This document shows, in pieces, positions 1 to 8,434 of a DNA stretch of 24,854 nt. Location of the stretch: the IMG/VR virus record IMGVR_UViG_3300025910_000033, positions 1-24,854 of that record; one strand, 5' to 3'. Under the pieces are notes generated by a model. The model did not search any database. It was not told the DNA's origin and saw nothing but the letters and a program-made list of their open reading frames with translations. Source of the DNA: a virus. Position 1 is the stretch's first letter. Each line of letters opens with the position of its first letter. The position numbers were made by a program, and so were the translations under genes.

Positions 1-1
1 C

Positions 2-244
2 GGGCGCACCCGGCAGGTCGCGATCTACAATCCGGCCGCGGTCAGCCTGTTCGCGCAGTTCGGCTCGTCCACCGATACCGCTTCGGTGCCGGCCGCGGGA
101 AGCGCGGTCGCCGGGCTGGTCCACGTCCCGCCCGGCCATCAAATTCTCGTGTCGCTCCCGAGCTCGTTCACTTTCGCATCGATGATCCTGGGCGGCGCTG
201 CCAGCGCCACAGCCTACGTCATGCTCGGCGCGACTGACCGCTAA
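2..244 (+). CDS. C-terminal end of an unidentified phage protein (partial)
   Basis: The frame is open from the window edge and ends at TAA 242-244, giving the last 80 residues of a protein whose start lies outside. The visible part is rich in Ala, Ser, Val and Gly with few charges (ends VMLGATDR). It looks like a beta-rich small virion or accessory protein rather than an enzyme. The stop shares one base with the next ATG (TAATG), so the two genes are probably co-translated. I do not recognise a family. That it is real coding sequence is supported by the tight junction and by codon use matching its neighbours. Confidence 0.6.
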   Translation, partial: GRTRQVAIYNPAAVSLFAQFGSSTDTASVPAAGSAVAGLVHVPPGHQILVSLPSSFTFASMILGGAASATAYVMLGATDR

Positions 245-963
245 TGCCGCGCAAGATCGCAATTCTGGGTTCGTCGACAGTCACGATGGACCAATGCCCG
301 TTCGACGATCCCGAGTGGGAAGTCTGGGGACTGACCTGGCGCTACCGCGACCACCCGCGAATGGACCGCTGCTTTGAAATCCACGCCGAGCGCTTCTGGG
401 ACGAATACGCAGGCGATCTCTACCGCGCCTGGCTCAAGGATCCGCACAGCTTCGGTGAGGACAGAAAGCCGATCGACGTTTACCTCCGCCCGGAGGATGT
501 GCCGAACTACCCCAAGTGCAAGCCCTACCCGGTCGAGCAAGCCCAAGCCCTGATGGGTCGCAACTACTTCGTTTCCAGCTTCAGCTACATGTTCGCCGCC
601 GCCATCCTCGAGCAACCCGACGAGATCGGCCTGTGGGGCATCGATCTCGTTGTTGGCGAGGAATACGAATATCAGCGCCCCAACGCCGAGTTCCTTCTCG
701 GGATCGCACAAGCCAAGGGGATCGAGCTGACCATCCCCCAGCACTCGTCGCTGCTGAAGTACCACTTCACCTACGGCCTCGAAACCCCGCCCGAAGAACG
801 CCCGCTCTACAAGCGCACGGCCGAAACCCGCGAGGAATACCAGCGCCGCATCAACGAGGCCAAAGAGATGATCTGGACATGGCAAGGTGCCGTCCACCAA
901 TGCGACGAACAACTCAAAGCACTGGAAGCCATCAGCCGCGGCAGCCTCGGGGGCGAGGTGTGA
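244..963 (+). CDS. Conserved phage protein of unknown function, Rossmann-like start
   Basis: This 239-aa protein begins MPRKIAILGSS, a beta strand followed by a Gly/Ser turn, as in Rossmann-type nucleotide-binding folds. A central segment (about residues 105-165) contains YFVSSFSYMFAAAI and IGLWGIDLVVGEEYEYQR. The C-terminal third is charged and helical (residues 185-235, with EEYQRRINEAKEM), probably a coiled coil. It lies directly before the terminase small subunit, a place where phages often carry unassigned genes. I cannot name the family. A distant link to DUF115/MptE-like Rossmann proteins is possible but unproven. The start ATG overlaps the previous stop, and the stop lies one base before the next ATG. 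Confidence 0.75.
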   Translation: MPRKIAILGSSTVTMDQCPFDDPEWEVWGLTWRYRDHPRMDRCFEIHAERFWDEYAGDLYRAWLKDPHSFGEDRKPIDVYLRPEDVPNYPKCKPYPVEQAQALMGRNYFVSSFSYMFAAAILEQPDEIGLWGIDLVVGEEYEYQRPNAEFLLGIAQAKGIELTIPQHSSLLKYHFTYGLETPPEERPLYKRTAETREEYQRRINEAKEMIWTWQGAVHQCDEQLKALEAISRGSLGGEV

Positions 964-964
964 C

Positions 965-1363
965 ATGGCCTATCGAAACGACTTCGCCGAGGATGTGATC
1001 GAAGAGCTTTTGCAAGCCCTTCAGGACGGCAAGTCGATGCGACAGATTTGCCGCGACAAGCGGATGCCCGATGCAGCCACAGTGTGGCGGTGGTCGAAGG
1101 GTGACGACGACCTTGCAAGCGCAATCGTGCGCGCGCGCGAAATCGGCTACTACACGCGGGCCGAGAAAGCAGTCGAAGACGCCAAGAGCGCGAAAGACCC
1201 CAGCCTTGGCCGCCTCGCCTTCGATGCTGAGCGCTGGCACCTTTCCAAGCTCAGCCGCGCGTTCGCTGAGAAGGTCGTTCATGCCGGCGATCCGGACGAG
1301 CCCATGAAGATGGTTCACAAGATCGAGCGGGAAATTGTCCGTCCTCAAAATACCGACCGCTGA
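965..1363 (+). CDS. terS: Terminase small subunit
   Basis: This is the DNA-recognition subunit of the packaging motor, which binds phage DNA and hands it to the large subunit. The 132-aa protein has a helix-turn-helix-like stretch at about residues 20-50 (SMRQICRDKRMPDAATVWRW) followed by a basic/acidic helical oligomerisation region. This is the layout of Sf6 gp1-like small terminases. I chose ATG 965 because GAGGTG lies just upstream and the gene then follows the previous stop by one base. A longer in-frame start at 887 would lie inside the previous gene. The C-terminus overlaps the large-subunit gene by 29 bases. Family assignment rests on motif and position. Confidence 0.85.
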   Translation: MAYRNDFAEDVIEELLQALQDGKSMRQICRDKRMPDAATVWRWSKGDDDLASAIVRAREIGYYTRAEKAVEDAKSAKDPSLGRLAFDAERWHLSKLSRAFAEKVVHAGDPDEPMKMVHKIEREIVRPQNTDR

Positions 1364-2648
1364 GGTATTCGAGCGGCTGCTGCCGGCTGCACGCGACAAG
1401 GTGGCCTGGGGTGGCCGAGGATCGGGCAAATCGCATTTCTTCGGCGGCCTGTTGATCGAAGACAGCCTGGCTGAGCCTGGCGATAGTGGCGGGGAAGGGC
1501 TGCGGTCGGTTTGCATCCGCGAGGTGCAAAAGGACCTGGCCCAGTCATCGAAGCTGCTGCTTGAGACAAAGCTGTCCGAACATCGGTTGGGCGAGGCGGA
1601 CGGGTTCAAGATTTACCGTGACGTGATCCGCACTCCTGGCGACGGGCTGATCATCTTCAAGGGAATGAACGACTACACCGCCGACAGCATCAAGTCGCTG
1701 GAGGGCTTCAAGCGCGGGTGGTGGGAGGAAGCCCAAGGCGGCACGGCCCATTCGATCAGCCTATACCGCCCGACCATGCGCGCCTCCGGATCGCAGATGT
1801 GGTGGAGCTACAACCCGCGCCGTCGGATCGATCCGGTGGACATCATGTTCCGGGGGGAAGAGAGGCCGACCGGGGCTGCGATCGTCAAAGCCAACTGGCG
1901 CGACAATCCGTGGTTCACCGCCGAGCTCGAGCAGGAGCGGCTCGACTGCCTGCGGATGAGCCCGGACCAGTACGAGCACATTTGGGAAGGCGATTACGTC
2001 TCGGTTGCGGAAGGCGCTTACTTCGCCCGCGATCTGACGCAGGCGCGTTCTGACAAGAGAATCGGCCGGGTAGCTTTCGACCCGCTGATGACGATTCGGT
2101 TGTTCTTCGACATCGGCGGCACCGGGGCGCGGGCCGATGCAGTGGCCATTTGGCCGGCGCAATTCATCGGCAAGGAAGTCCGGACGCGGGATTATTACGA
2201 GGCGGTCGGACAACCGCTGGCAACGCACATAGCCTGGCTTCGGTCGAAGGGATACACGCCCGACAAGGCGCAAATCTGGCTTCCGCATGACGGGGCGACG
2301 AACGACAAGGTGTTCGATGTCTCGTATGAAAGCGCTCTGAGGGCCGCTGGCTACACGGTCACAGTCGTTCCTAACCAGGGCAAGGGCGCCGCCGCGGCTC
2401 GCATCGAGGCGGCGCGGCGGCTTTTCCCATCCGTGTGGTTCGATGAGGACAGCACGGTTGGCGGGCGCGAGGCCCTAGGCTGGTATCACGAAAAGAAGGA
2501 CGATGCCCGCAACATTGGCCTTGGCCCCGAGCATGATTGGGCCAGCCACGGTGCGGATGCTTTCGGGCTGATGGCGGTCAGCCACAACAACCAGCCCGTC
2601 TCCGCGTGGGGCAAGAAGATCAACTATCCCAAGGTTGGAGTGGCGTGA
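1335..2648 (+). CDS. terL: Terminase large subunit (ATPase and nuclease)
   Basis: This is the motor that pumps and cuts phage DNA at the portal. The 437-aa protein has a Walker A loop GGRGSGKS (residues 26-33) and a Walker B/catalytic segment RGWWEEAQ (127-134). The C-terminal RNase H-type nuclease has an acidic strand FFDIGGTGARADAV (about 255) and ends in HDWASHGADAFGLM. This is the PBSX/Terminase_3-type arrangement. The only usable start is TTG 1335, since the next in-frame GTG is just before Walker A and would delete the first strand. It overlaps terS by 29 bases, implying translational coupling. Length and motif order are complete, with no sign of truncation. Confidence 0.95.
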   Translation: MSVLKIPTAEVFERLLPAARDKVAWGGRGSGKSHFFGGLLIEDSLAEPGDSGGEGLRSVCIREVQKDLAQSSKLLLETKLSEHRLGEADGFKIYRDVIRTPGDGLIIFKGMNDYTADSIKSLEGFKRGWWEEAQGGTAHSISLYRPTMRASGSQMWWSYNPRRRIDPVDIMFRGEERPTGAAIVKANWRDNPWFTAELEQERLDCLRMSPDQYEHIWEGDYVSVAEGAYFARDLTQARSDKRIGRVAFDPLMTIRLFFDIGGTGARADAVAIWPAQFIGKEVRTRDYYEAVGQPLATHIAWLRSKGYTPDKAQIWLPHDGATNDKVFDVSYESALRAAGYTVTVVPNQGKGAAAARIEAARRLFPSVWFDEDSTVGGREALGWYHEKKDDARNIGLGPEHDWASHGADAFGLMAVSHNNQPVSAWGKKINYPKVGVA

Positions 2649-4786
2649 TAGACACCAATCAAATCCGCGCCATCGTAATAGCCGAGAAGGCATCCGCGAT
2701 CAGCTCGGACAGCACGTCCGACCTGGGCAAGCAGCGCGGGATGGCGCTCGACTTCTACCTGGGCGATCTCGGCGAATACATGCCCGTGCTGGAGGGGCAG
2801 ACGAGCGCATCTTCGTCGGACGTTTCGGACACCATTGAGACCATGCTGCCGGCGCTGATGGACATATTCACCAGTGGTGAGGAGTATTGCGAGTTTTCGC
2901 CGCAAGGCCCTGAGGACGTGGAAGCGGCCCGGCAGGAGACCGATTACGTCAACCACGTCTTCATGCACGAGAACCCCGGCTTCCTGATCCTCTACAGCCA
3001 GATCAAGGACGCGCTGCTGTCGAAGAACGGCATCGTCAAGGCGTGGTGGGAGGAAAACGAGACCGCCGAAAAGGAGACCTACAAGAACCTCGACGAATCC
3101 GGCTATGCAGCGATCGCCGCCGACGCGGACGCCGAGATCGTGCAGCAGACCGCCACCACAGAGGGGGACGAAACGCGGTACGATGTGGTCGTGCGCAAAT
3201 CGTACAAGCGCGGGTGCTTCAAGGCTGCTGCAGTTCCTCCCGAGGAGTTCGGCATCGCCAAGCGCGCGCGAGACATCCCCTCGTCGTCCTACTGCTGCCA
3301 CACCTACCGGAAATCAGCCTCGGAACTGATCGAGGAGGGCTATCCGAAGGAGGTCATCGACGACCTGCCGGCGGCGGGCGAGGACACGAGCGCCGAAAAC
3401 ACCGCCCGCAACACGTTCGACAACGAGACCGGGCCATCGTCGATCGTCAACAAGGCGATGCGGCTCATCGAAGTGACCGAGCACTATGTCAGGCTAGACG
3501 TGGACGAGGACGGCGTTGCCGAGCTGGTCAAGGTCATCACCGCCGGCTCGGGCAATGTGCTCCTGGGGGACGCCGAAGAGCTGGACCGGATGCCGTTCCA
3601 CTCGATCACGCCCTACCCGATGCCGCACAGGTTCATCGGCCGTTCGGTGGCGGACCTGACCATCGACATCATGCGGATCAAGACGCACCTGCTCCGGGCG
3701 CTTCTCGACAACGCCTCGCTGCTGAACAACCAGCGCATCGCGGTAGGCTCTGACGGGGCGGATGAGAACACGCTCGACGACCTGTTGACCAACCGTCCCG
3801 GCGGACTCGTCCGGATGCGGAACGTCGAGCAATTGCGGCCGATTCCCAACACGCAATTGGGCGGGCACATCCTCCCGCTGATCGAATACGTCGACCAGTC
3901 GCGCGAGACCCGCACTGGCGTTACCAGGCACACCGGGGGCATCGACCCCGACGTGCTGAACAAGGCATCGCAGACCGCGACGGGCTTTCAGGGGTTGCTC
4001 GACCAGTCGATGATGCGGATCAAGCTCATCGCCCGAATTTTCGCCGAGACCGGCATTAAGGACCTGTTCCTGCATATCCACGAACTGCTCAGAAAGCACC
4101 AGGACGAGCAGAAGGTCATGCGCCTCAGAAACAAGTGGGTTCCGGTCGACCCGCGCGAATGGAAAACCCGCGCCGACATGACGGTCAACGTGGCGCTGGG
4201 GTCGGGTTCAAAGCAGCAGCAGTTGGTCTTGCTCAACGCGATCCTCGAGCGGCAGGTGCAGGCGATCGAGACGCAAGGCGGCGCAAACGGCCCGCTGGTC
4301 ACGCTGGAGAACGTTTACAATACGTTGAAGCGCATGACCGAGCTTGCCGGCTTCCGCGATGTCGACAGCTATTTCACCCAGCCCGACCCGGAACAGGAGT
4401 TCGAGACGCCGCCCGATCCGAAGATGGCCGAGATCCAGGGCAAGATGCAGCTCGAGCAGGCCAGGCTGCAGATGCAGGGACAGTCCGAACAGGCCAAGGC
4501 AGCGATGTCCGCCCAATCGGCGCAGGCCGACATGGAACTGAAGCGCGAAGAAGCCGGATTGAAGCTCCAGTTGATGCGCGAGGAGGCCAGCGCCAAGCTC
4601 GATCTGGCGCGTGAAACCAAGGCGGCCGAACTTGAACTTGCCCGGCAATCCAAGTCCGCCGAGATCGAGCTCGCCCGAGAGCAGATGCTGATCGAAGCCG
4701 AGCTTGGGCGCGAACGGGCGGCACTGGATGCCTCGGTGAAGGCGAACATCAGCGAGAACAGGCCCGGTGGAGATTTGAGCGCGTGA
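2645..4786 (+). CDS. Portal protein, P22/epsilon15 type, with long C-terminal coiled coil
   Basis: This forms the dodecameric ring through which DNA enters and leaves the head. The 713-aa protein fits the large portals of P22/epsilon15-like podoviruses. It contains the core segments ITPYPMPHRFIGRSVADL and NASLLNNQRIAVG and a Thr-Gly-rich stretch around TRTGVTRHTGGIDPDVLNK. Residues about 593-700 are a long Gln/Glu/Ala-rich helix with repeated 'LARE' and 'AELELARQ' patterns, predicted as a barrel-like coiled coil. GTG 2645 was chosen because GGAG (2637-2640) precedes it and it overlaps the terL stop by four bases (GTGA). A start farther upstream would lie within terL. Confidence 0.93.
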   Translation: MIDTNQIRAIVIAEKASAISSDSTSDLGKQRGMALDFYLGDLGEYMPVLEGQTSASSSDVSDTIETMLPALMDIFTSGEEYCEFSPQGPEDVEAARQETDYVNHVFMHENPGFLILYSQIKDALLSKNGIVKAWWEENETAEKETYKNLDESGYAAIAADADAEIVQQTATTEGDETRYDVVVRKSYKRGCFKAAAVPPEEFGIAKRARDIPSSSYCCHTYRKSASELIEEGYPKEVIDDLPAAGEDTSAENTARNTFDNETGPSSIVNKAMRLIEVTEHYVRLDVDEDGVAELVKVITAGSGNVLLGDAEELDRMPFHSITPYPMPHRFIGRSVADLTIDIMRIKTHLLRALLDNASLLNNQRIAVGSDGADENTLDDLLTNRPGGLVRMRNVEQLRPIPNTQLGGHILPLIEYVDQSRETRTGVTRHTGGIDPDVLNKASQTATGFQGLLDQSMMRIKLIARIFAETGIKDLFLHIHELLRKHQDEQKVMRLRNKWVPVDPREWKTRADMTVNVALGSGSKQQQLVLLNAILERQVQAIETQGGANGPLVTLENVYNTLKRMTELAGFRDVDSYFTQPDPEQEFETPPDPKMAEIQGKMQLEQARLQMQGQSEQAKAAMSAQSAQADMELKREEAGLKLQLMREEASAKLDLARETKAAELELARQSKSAEIELAREQMLIEAELGRERAALDASVKANISENRPGGDLSA

Positions 4787-4962
4787 AGCTGACCGTCCTG
4801 ACAGACTTCGGCGAATACGAGGTCCCGGAAAGCATCCGGGTCCGTGTTTGGGACAAGCTGCGCGACGATGGGATGCCCGACAGGCGCTACAAGATCGCGC
4901 CGGTCCTTGACCGCTATTTCCGCGCTGTCGACAGTGCACAGCGCCGCAGGTTCGCATCATGA
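4783..4962 (+). CDS. Small phage protein of unknown function (59 aa)
   Basis: GTG 4783 overlaps the portal stop (GTGA) with GGTGGAG about ten bases upstream. The frame runs to TGA 4960-4962. The 59-aa product begins MKLTVLTDFGEYEVPESIRV and ends with a basic helix ([17 protein letters not shown]). It is small, charged and soluble, with no membrane segment. Its stop overlaps the next ATG (ATGA), so it sits in a tight translational chain between portal and collagen-like genes. Without it there would be an otherwise unexplained 170-base gap in a gapless operon. Function unknown. Confidence 0.75.
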   Translation: MKLTVLTDFGEYEVPESIRVRVWDKLRDDGMPDRRYKIAPVLDRYFRAVDSAQRRRFAS

Positions 4963-5237
4963 ACGAGGACAAGCTCGGCGAGCAGATTCGTGACGGCCAT
5001 CGCGCCGATCAGGACTTGCAGCTTGTCGGGGCCGCATTCGAGACCTTGAAGGCCGAATACGTCAAGGCATGGGAAGCCACAGCCCTGCGCGACAACGATG
5101 GGCGGGAACGGCTTTGGCAGGCGGTGCAGATCGTCGGCAAGGTCGAAAGCCACCTACGCTCGATCGTCGCCAACGGACGTGTGGCACAAAAGGACGTGGA
5201 CCGCCTGAGGTCCGGCAAGACGGGCTTTTTGGGCTAG
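4959..5237 (+). CDS. Small helical phage protein of unknown function (92 aa)
   Basis: This is a 92-aa, mostly helical soluble protein. The central region (residues 25-70) has a helical heptad-like pattern ([35 protein letters not shown]). It ends [14 protein letters not shown]. Its start overlaps the previous stop as ATGA. Position between portal and head genes suggests a minor head or assembly factor, but no family is recognised. A second, shifted frame (5009-5218 minus) covers part of it but is a codon-bias shadow. Confidence 0.8.
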   Translation: MNEDKLGEQIRDGHRADQDLQLVGAAFETLKAEYVKAWEATALRDNDGRERLWQAVQIVGKVESHLRSIVANGRVAQKDVDRLRSGKTGFLG

Positions 5238-5241
5238 CCCT

Positions 5242-6087
5242 ATGCGGCAGCTAATCATCAGGGAAATGAGCGTTTACCAGCGCGAGAAGATCAACGCTAA
5301 CTTCGAGGAGCTTTACAACGGCGGCGGCTCGCAGGGCCCGGTAGGGCCGCAGGGTCCAGAAGGTCCGACAGGCCCCGAAGGTCCGGCGGGGCCGGCGGGG
5401 AACGCTGGTCCGGCGGGCGCTACAGGCCCTCAGGGTGCCGCAGGGCCGACTGGACCTCAGGGTCTGGCGGGGACAGCCGGAGCGCAGGGGGCGACAGGCG
5501 CGCAAGGTCCGAAAGGCGACACGGGGGATACCGGGCCACAGGGCGCACAGGGGCAGACCGGACAAACGGGGCAAACGGGCGCGCAAGGCCCCGCAGGGTC
5601 CGACGGCGCACAAGGACCGGCCGGCATACAGGGCCCTGTGGGCACGGATGGCTGGACATGGGCAAAGCTCGCGAGCGATTCCACCGTATCGACAACCGCT
5701 TTTGCCAGCGTATCGGGCTTATCGTTCACCGCCGACCCCAACACGACATACCTTGTCGAGGTGTTCGGCGCCTACCAGACGGCGGCGACAACTACCGGCA
5801 TAGGGCTTGCGCTGGACGTGCCGGCCGGTGCGGAAATCATCGGGATCAACGTGGCGGCTGTAAGCGCAACGGCCCTTGGCGGCACCGAGCAGCTTGCCGA
5901 CGCGACGACTACCGGGGCCACGACCGGGGTGCGTGCAGCGAACACTAACACGCCGGTTTGGGCCAAGTGGGTTGTGCGCGTCAATGCGACAGGCGGCACG
6001 GTCCAGTTGATGCAGCGCAGCGAAGTCGCGGCGAGCAACACGGTTCTGAAAGCCAACCTGACCGCAATGGGGCGGCGGGTTATTTGA
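5242..6087 (+). CDS. Collagen-like virion protein with globular C-terminal domain
   Basis: This is probably a trimeric head or tail decoration protein. Residues 1-26 are a short helical lead ([16 protein letters not shown]). Residues 29-136 are about 36 uninterrupted Gly-X-Y triplets rich in Pro, Ala, Gln and Thr, which should form a collagen triple helix. Residues 137-281 are a beta-rich globular domain (starting [11 protein letters not shown], ending TAMGRRVI). Virion proteins with this architecture are commonly trimeric fibres. The ATG at 5242 has a weak ribosome site. ATG 5266 (MSVYQREK) is an alternative, with AGGG only two bases upstream. Location between portal and scaffold favours a head-associated fibre, but this is inference. 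Confidence 0.88.
   Translation: MRQLIIREMSVYQREKINANFEELYNGGGSQGPVGPQGPEGPTGPEGPAGPAGNAGPAGATGPQGAAGPTGPQGLAGTAGAQGATGAQGPKGDTGDTGPQGAQGQTGQTGQTGAQGPAGSDGAQGPAGIQGPVGTDGWTWAKLASDSTVSTTAFASVSGLSFTADPNTTYLVEVFGAYQTAATTTGIGLALDVPAGAEIIGINVAAVSATALGGTEQLADATTTGATTGVRAANTNTPVWAKWVVRVNATGGTVQLMQRSEVAASNTVLKANLTAMGRRVI
5326..5649 (+). repeat. Gly-X-Y collagen-like codon repeat region
   Basis: About 36 consecutive nine-base units each encode Gly plus two residues, mostly GGN-CCN/GCN-CAG/ACA. The DNA units are degenerate rather than identical, so selection has kept the protein pattern while the DNA drifted. Repeats of this kind are prone to recombination and to length change between related phages. 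Confidence 0.9.
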
Positions 6088-6105
6088 TAACAATAGGATG
6101 ATTTT

Positions 6106-7077
6106 ATGAGCGACGCACCGCTGTCACTGGACGGCGCGGCGGCGGCCCTTGCGGCTGCCAGAGAGACCGCCCCCGAGGTGGAACAGGAACAAGCACCCGT
6201 CGTCGAGGCTCCGGCAGAAGCCGTTGAGCCCGAGGCGGTCGAAGAGACCGAAGCGGTCGCCCCAGCTCCCGAGGAGCAGGCGGACGCCGAAGTGGACGCA
6301 ACCGCGGACGAACCGGAACAGCCGGCCATCGAACCGCCAGTGTCCTGGACGAAAGCTGACAAGGAGCTTTTCGCATCCCTCCCGCCCGAAGCGCAGCAAG
6401 TTATTGCCCAGCGCGAGAAGGCACGGGACACGGAAGTCAACCGGACCCAGCAGGAAATCGCCGCCGAACGCAAGGCGCTTGCCGAGCGCGAGGCACTATT
6501 CAGCAACTACGAGCAGGAAAAGCGCACGCTTGAGGACCTCCTGCTTGCCAAGCTTCCCCCCGAGCCGGACCCACGCCTGATCGACACGAACCCGACCGAA
6601 TACTGGCGCCAGAAAGCGCATTTCGACCGGGCCGTCGGCGAACTTCAGGGAATCGTGGCAAGACGCCAGGAGGCCGAAGCAAAGCAGGCGCAGGAAATCG
6701 AAGCGCAGGAGGCCGAGCACCGCAAGGCGGAAGCCGCCGAACTGGTCAAGCTCATCCCGGAACTGAAAGGCGAAAAGGGGCGGGAGATCGCCAGCGAAAT
6801 CGCGACCTATGGGCATTCCCTGGGTTACGACGATGCCACACTCGGCATCGCAAACGCGAACGATCTGCACGTCCTCTACAAAGCCATGAAGTGGGATCGC
6901 GCCCAGGAGGCCGCCCGCGCGGCCAAGACCAAGCCCGTTCCGAAGGTATCAGCGCCAGGCGTTGCCCGGTCCAAGGCCGAGCTCAACGCGGATACGCGCC
7001 GATCCGTGCTCCAGAAGCTGAACTCGAGCGGCACCGTCGAAGACGCGGTTGCCGCACTCCAGGCACTAAGGACTTAA
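6106..7077 (+). CDS. Head scaffolding protein
   Basis: This is an internal scaffold that guides capsid assembly and then leaves the head. The 323-aa protein is highly acidic and low-complexity in residues 20-85 (repeated AVE/EPE/EEQ). Residues 105-245 are a long charged coiled coil (EREALFSNYEQEKRTLEDLL, ARRQEAEAKQAQEIEAQEAE), and the C-terminus is basic (residues 285-323). Acidic start, central coiled coil and basic capsid-binding tail, immediately upstream of the major capsid gene, are typical of phage scaffolds. AGGATG lies about eight bases before the ATG. No protease motif is visible in it. Confidence 0.88.
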   Translation: MSDAPLSLDGAAAALAAARETAPEVEQEQAPVVEAPAEAVEPEAVEETEAVAPAPEEQADAEVDATADEPEQPAIEPPVSWTKADKELFASLPPEAQQVIAQREKARDTEVNRTQQEIAAERKALAEREALFSNYEQEKRTLEDLLLAKLPPEPDPRLIDTNPTEYWRQKAHFDRAVGELQGIVARRQEAEAKQAQEIEAQEAEHRKAEAAELVKLIPELKGEKGREIASEIATYGHSLGYDDATLGIANANDLHVLYKAMKWDRAQEAARAAKTKPVPKVSAPGVARSKAELNADTRRSVLQKLNSSGTVEDAVAALQALRT

Positions 7078-7078
7078 C

Positions 7079-8065
7079 ATGGCACAGCCCACCAACACCT
7101 TCTCGTATTACGACGCCAAGGGCGTCCGCGAGGACCTTTCCGAGCTGATCGACCGCACCGAGCGGGAAGAGACGCCGTTTTACTCCAACATCGGCCGCGG
7201 CAAGGCAACGCAGCGCATCCACGAATGGCAGACCCAGGCGCTTGCCTCTGCCATTGATACCAATGCGGTGATCGAAGGCGACGACGCAACGATGGACGCG
7301 GCAACCGCCACCGTCCGCGTCAACAATCGCACGCAGATCGCCGACAAGACGGCAACCGTTACCGGCTCGGTCGAGGTTTTCGACAAGGCCGGGCGCGCTT
7401 CGGAAATGGACTATCAGGTCATCCTGAAGGGTCTCGAGCTGAAGCGCGACGTCGAATACCAACTGCTGTCGAACAAGGCGTCCGTCGCCGGCACCGACAC
7501 GCAGGCGTCGCAGTCGGGCGGGTTCGCCGCATGGCTGGTGACGAACGTCTCGATGAACACCGCAGCGACCGGCACAGCCGGCGCCAACGGCGGTTTCGCT
7601 TCGTCGACCTCGCTGGTCGCGGCGCGCACCGACGCTTCGGCCACTCGGCAGTTTTCCGAGAGCCACATCAACGATGTGATGGAACTGGCGTTCACCACCG
7701 GTGCGCGTCCGACGGTCATGCAGTTGCCTCCGGGCCTCAAGACCCGCTTCTCGGCGTTCACCGGCATTGCGGAACTGCGCCGCGAAGCGGGCGGCGACGG
7801 GCAGGCGACCATCGTTGGCGGTGCCGACGCCTACATCAGCAACTTCGGCAAGCTGACCGTCGTTCCTTCGCCGTTCATGCGTTCGATCGACGTGGTGCTT
7901 TACGACCCGAAGAAGGTCAAGCTCGCGGTCGCGCGTCCGATGCGAACGTGGGATCTCGCCAAGACCGGCGACACCGAGAAGAAGCAGCTCCTGCTCGAGT
8001 ACACCCTCCAGGTGGACAACGAGAAGGCGCACGCGCTCATCACCGACGTTGCCAAGACCACCTAA
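7079..8065 (+). CDS. Major capsid protein (DUF5309/SU10-type, HK97 fold)
   Basis: This is the shell subunit of the phage head. The 328-aa protein matches the DUF5309-type capsid proteins of SU10-like and related podoviruses. Its opening PTNTFSYYDAKGVREDLSEL is followed by TPFYSNIGRGKATQRIHEWQ and a C-terminal MRTWDLAKTGDTEKKQLLLE. The order scaffold-capsid agrees. AAGGA is seven bases before ATG 7079, a strong site suited to high expression. The gene starts two bases after the scaffold stop and is followed by a strong intrinsic terminator, so the upstream transcript probably ends here. Confidence 0.92.
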   Translation: MAQPTNTFSYYDAKGVREDLSELIDRTEREETPFYSNIGRGKATQRIHEWQTQALASAIDTNAVIEGDDATMDAATATVRVNNRTQIADKTATVTGSVEVFDKAGRASEMDYQVILKGLELKRDVEYQLLSNKASVAGTDTQASQSGGFAAWLVTNVSMNTAATGTAGANGGFASSTSLVAARTDASATRQFSESHINDVMELAFTTGARPTVMQLPPGLKTRFSAFTGIAELRREAGGDGQATIVGGADAYISNFGKLTVVPSPFMRSIDVVLYDPKKVKLAVARPMRTWDLAKTGDTEKKQLLLEYTLQVDNEKAHALITDVAKTT

Positions 8066-8071
8066 AGGACA

Positions 8072-8103
8072 GGGGGCCGGGCTTCGGTTCGGCCCCCGTT
8101 TTT
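8072..8103 (+). terminator. Intrinsic terminator after the capsid gene, UUCG tetraloop
   Basis: GGGGGCCGGGC (8072-8082) pairs with GUUCGGCCCCC (8087-8097, including two G-U pairs) around a UUCG tetraloop (8083-8086), followed by G and five T (8099-8103). It lies seven bases after the capsid stop. This is a textbook Rho-independent terminator and would lower transcription of downstream genes relative to capsid. Confidence 0.93.
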
Positions 8104-8107
8104 GCCC

Positions 8108-8434
8108 ATGACGCTCAAACGCATATTGACCCGCAACTCCCGCACGGGGGTCGAGCGGTGGCTGCACCACGATGGCGAGAAGATCGCCGTCGAGACGCGG
8201 CAGGACGTTGCCCGTGCGCTCGACGCGAACCTGGTCGAGCGCAACGCCTTTGCAGGGTACAAGGACAGCGGCGACCGGCACATGCACAAGGTCGCGCATA
8301 TCCCGGCGGTGGTCATCGACCAGTGGCTTGCGGAGGGGATCGACGTATTCGACCCCGAGCACGCCGACCGCGTGTGGAACAAGCTGAACGATCCCGACTG
8401 GCGCAAGTTGCGCACAACCGAGGGGTGGGTCTAG
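8108..8434 (+). CDS. Small conserved phage protein of unknown function (108 aa)
   Basis: This is a 108-aa protein with basic N-terminus (MTLKRILTRNSRTGVERWL) and central segment GYKDSGDRHMHKVAHIPAVV. It ends in an acidic/aromatic tail (HADRVWNKLNDPDWRKLRTT). Proteins of this size are common between capsid and adaptor genes in related phages, but I cannot assign a role. ATG 8108 lies five bases after the terminator's T-run. No Shine-Dalgarno is visible because the hairpin occupies that space, so it may be poorly translated. A TTG at 8102 would add two residues but falls in the T-run. The next gene follows its TAG directly. Confidence 0.75.
   Translation: MTLKRILTRNSRTGVERWLHHDGEKIAVETRQDVARALDANLVERNAFAGYKDSGDRHMHKVAHIPAVVIDQWLAEGIDVFDPEHADRVWNKLNDPDWRKLRTTEGWV

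Noticed and set aside
5326-5649. CRISPR array or DNA satellite at the repetitive G+C-rich stretch
   Set aside because: Units are nine bases, in frame and degenerate, encoding Gly-X-Y. There are no spacers.
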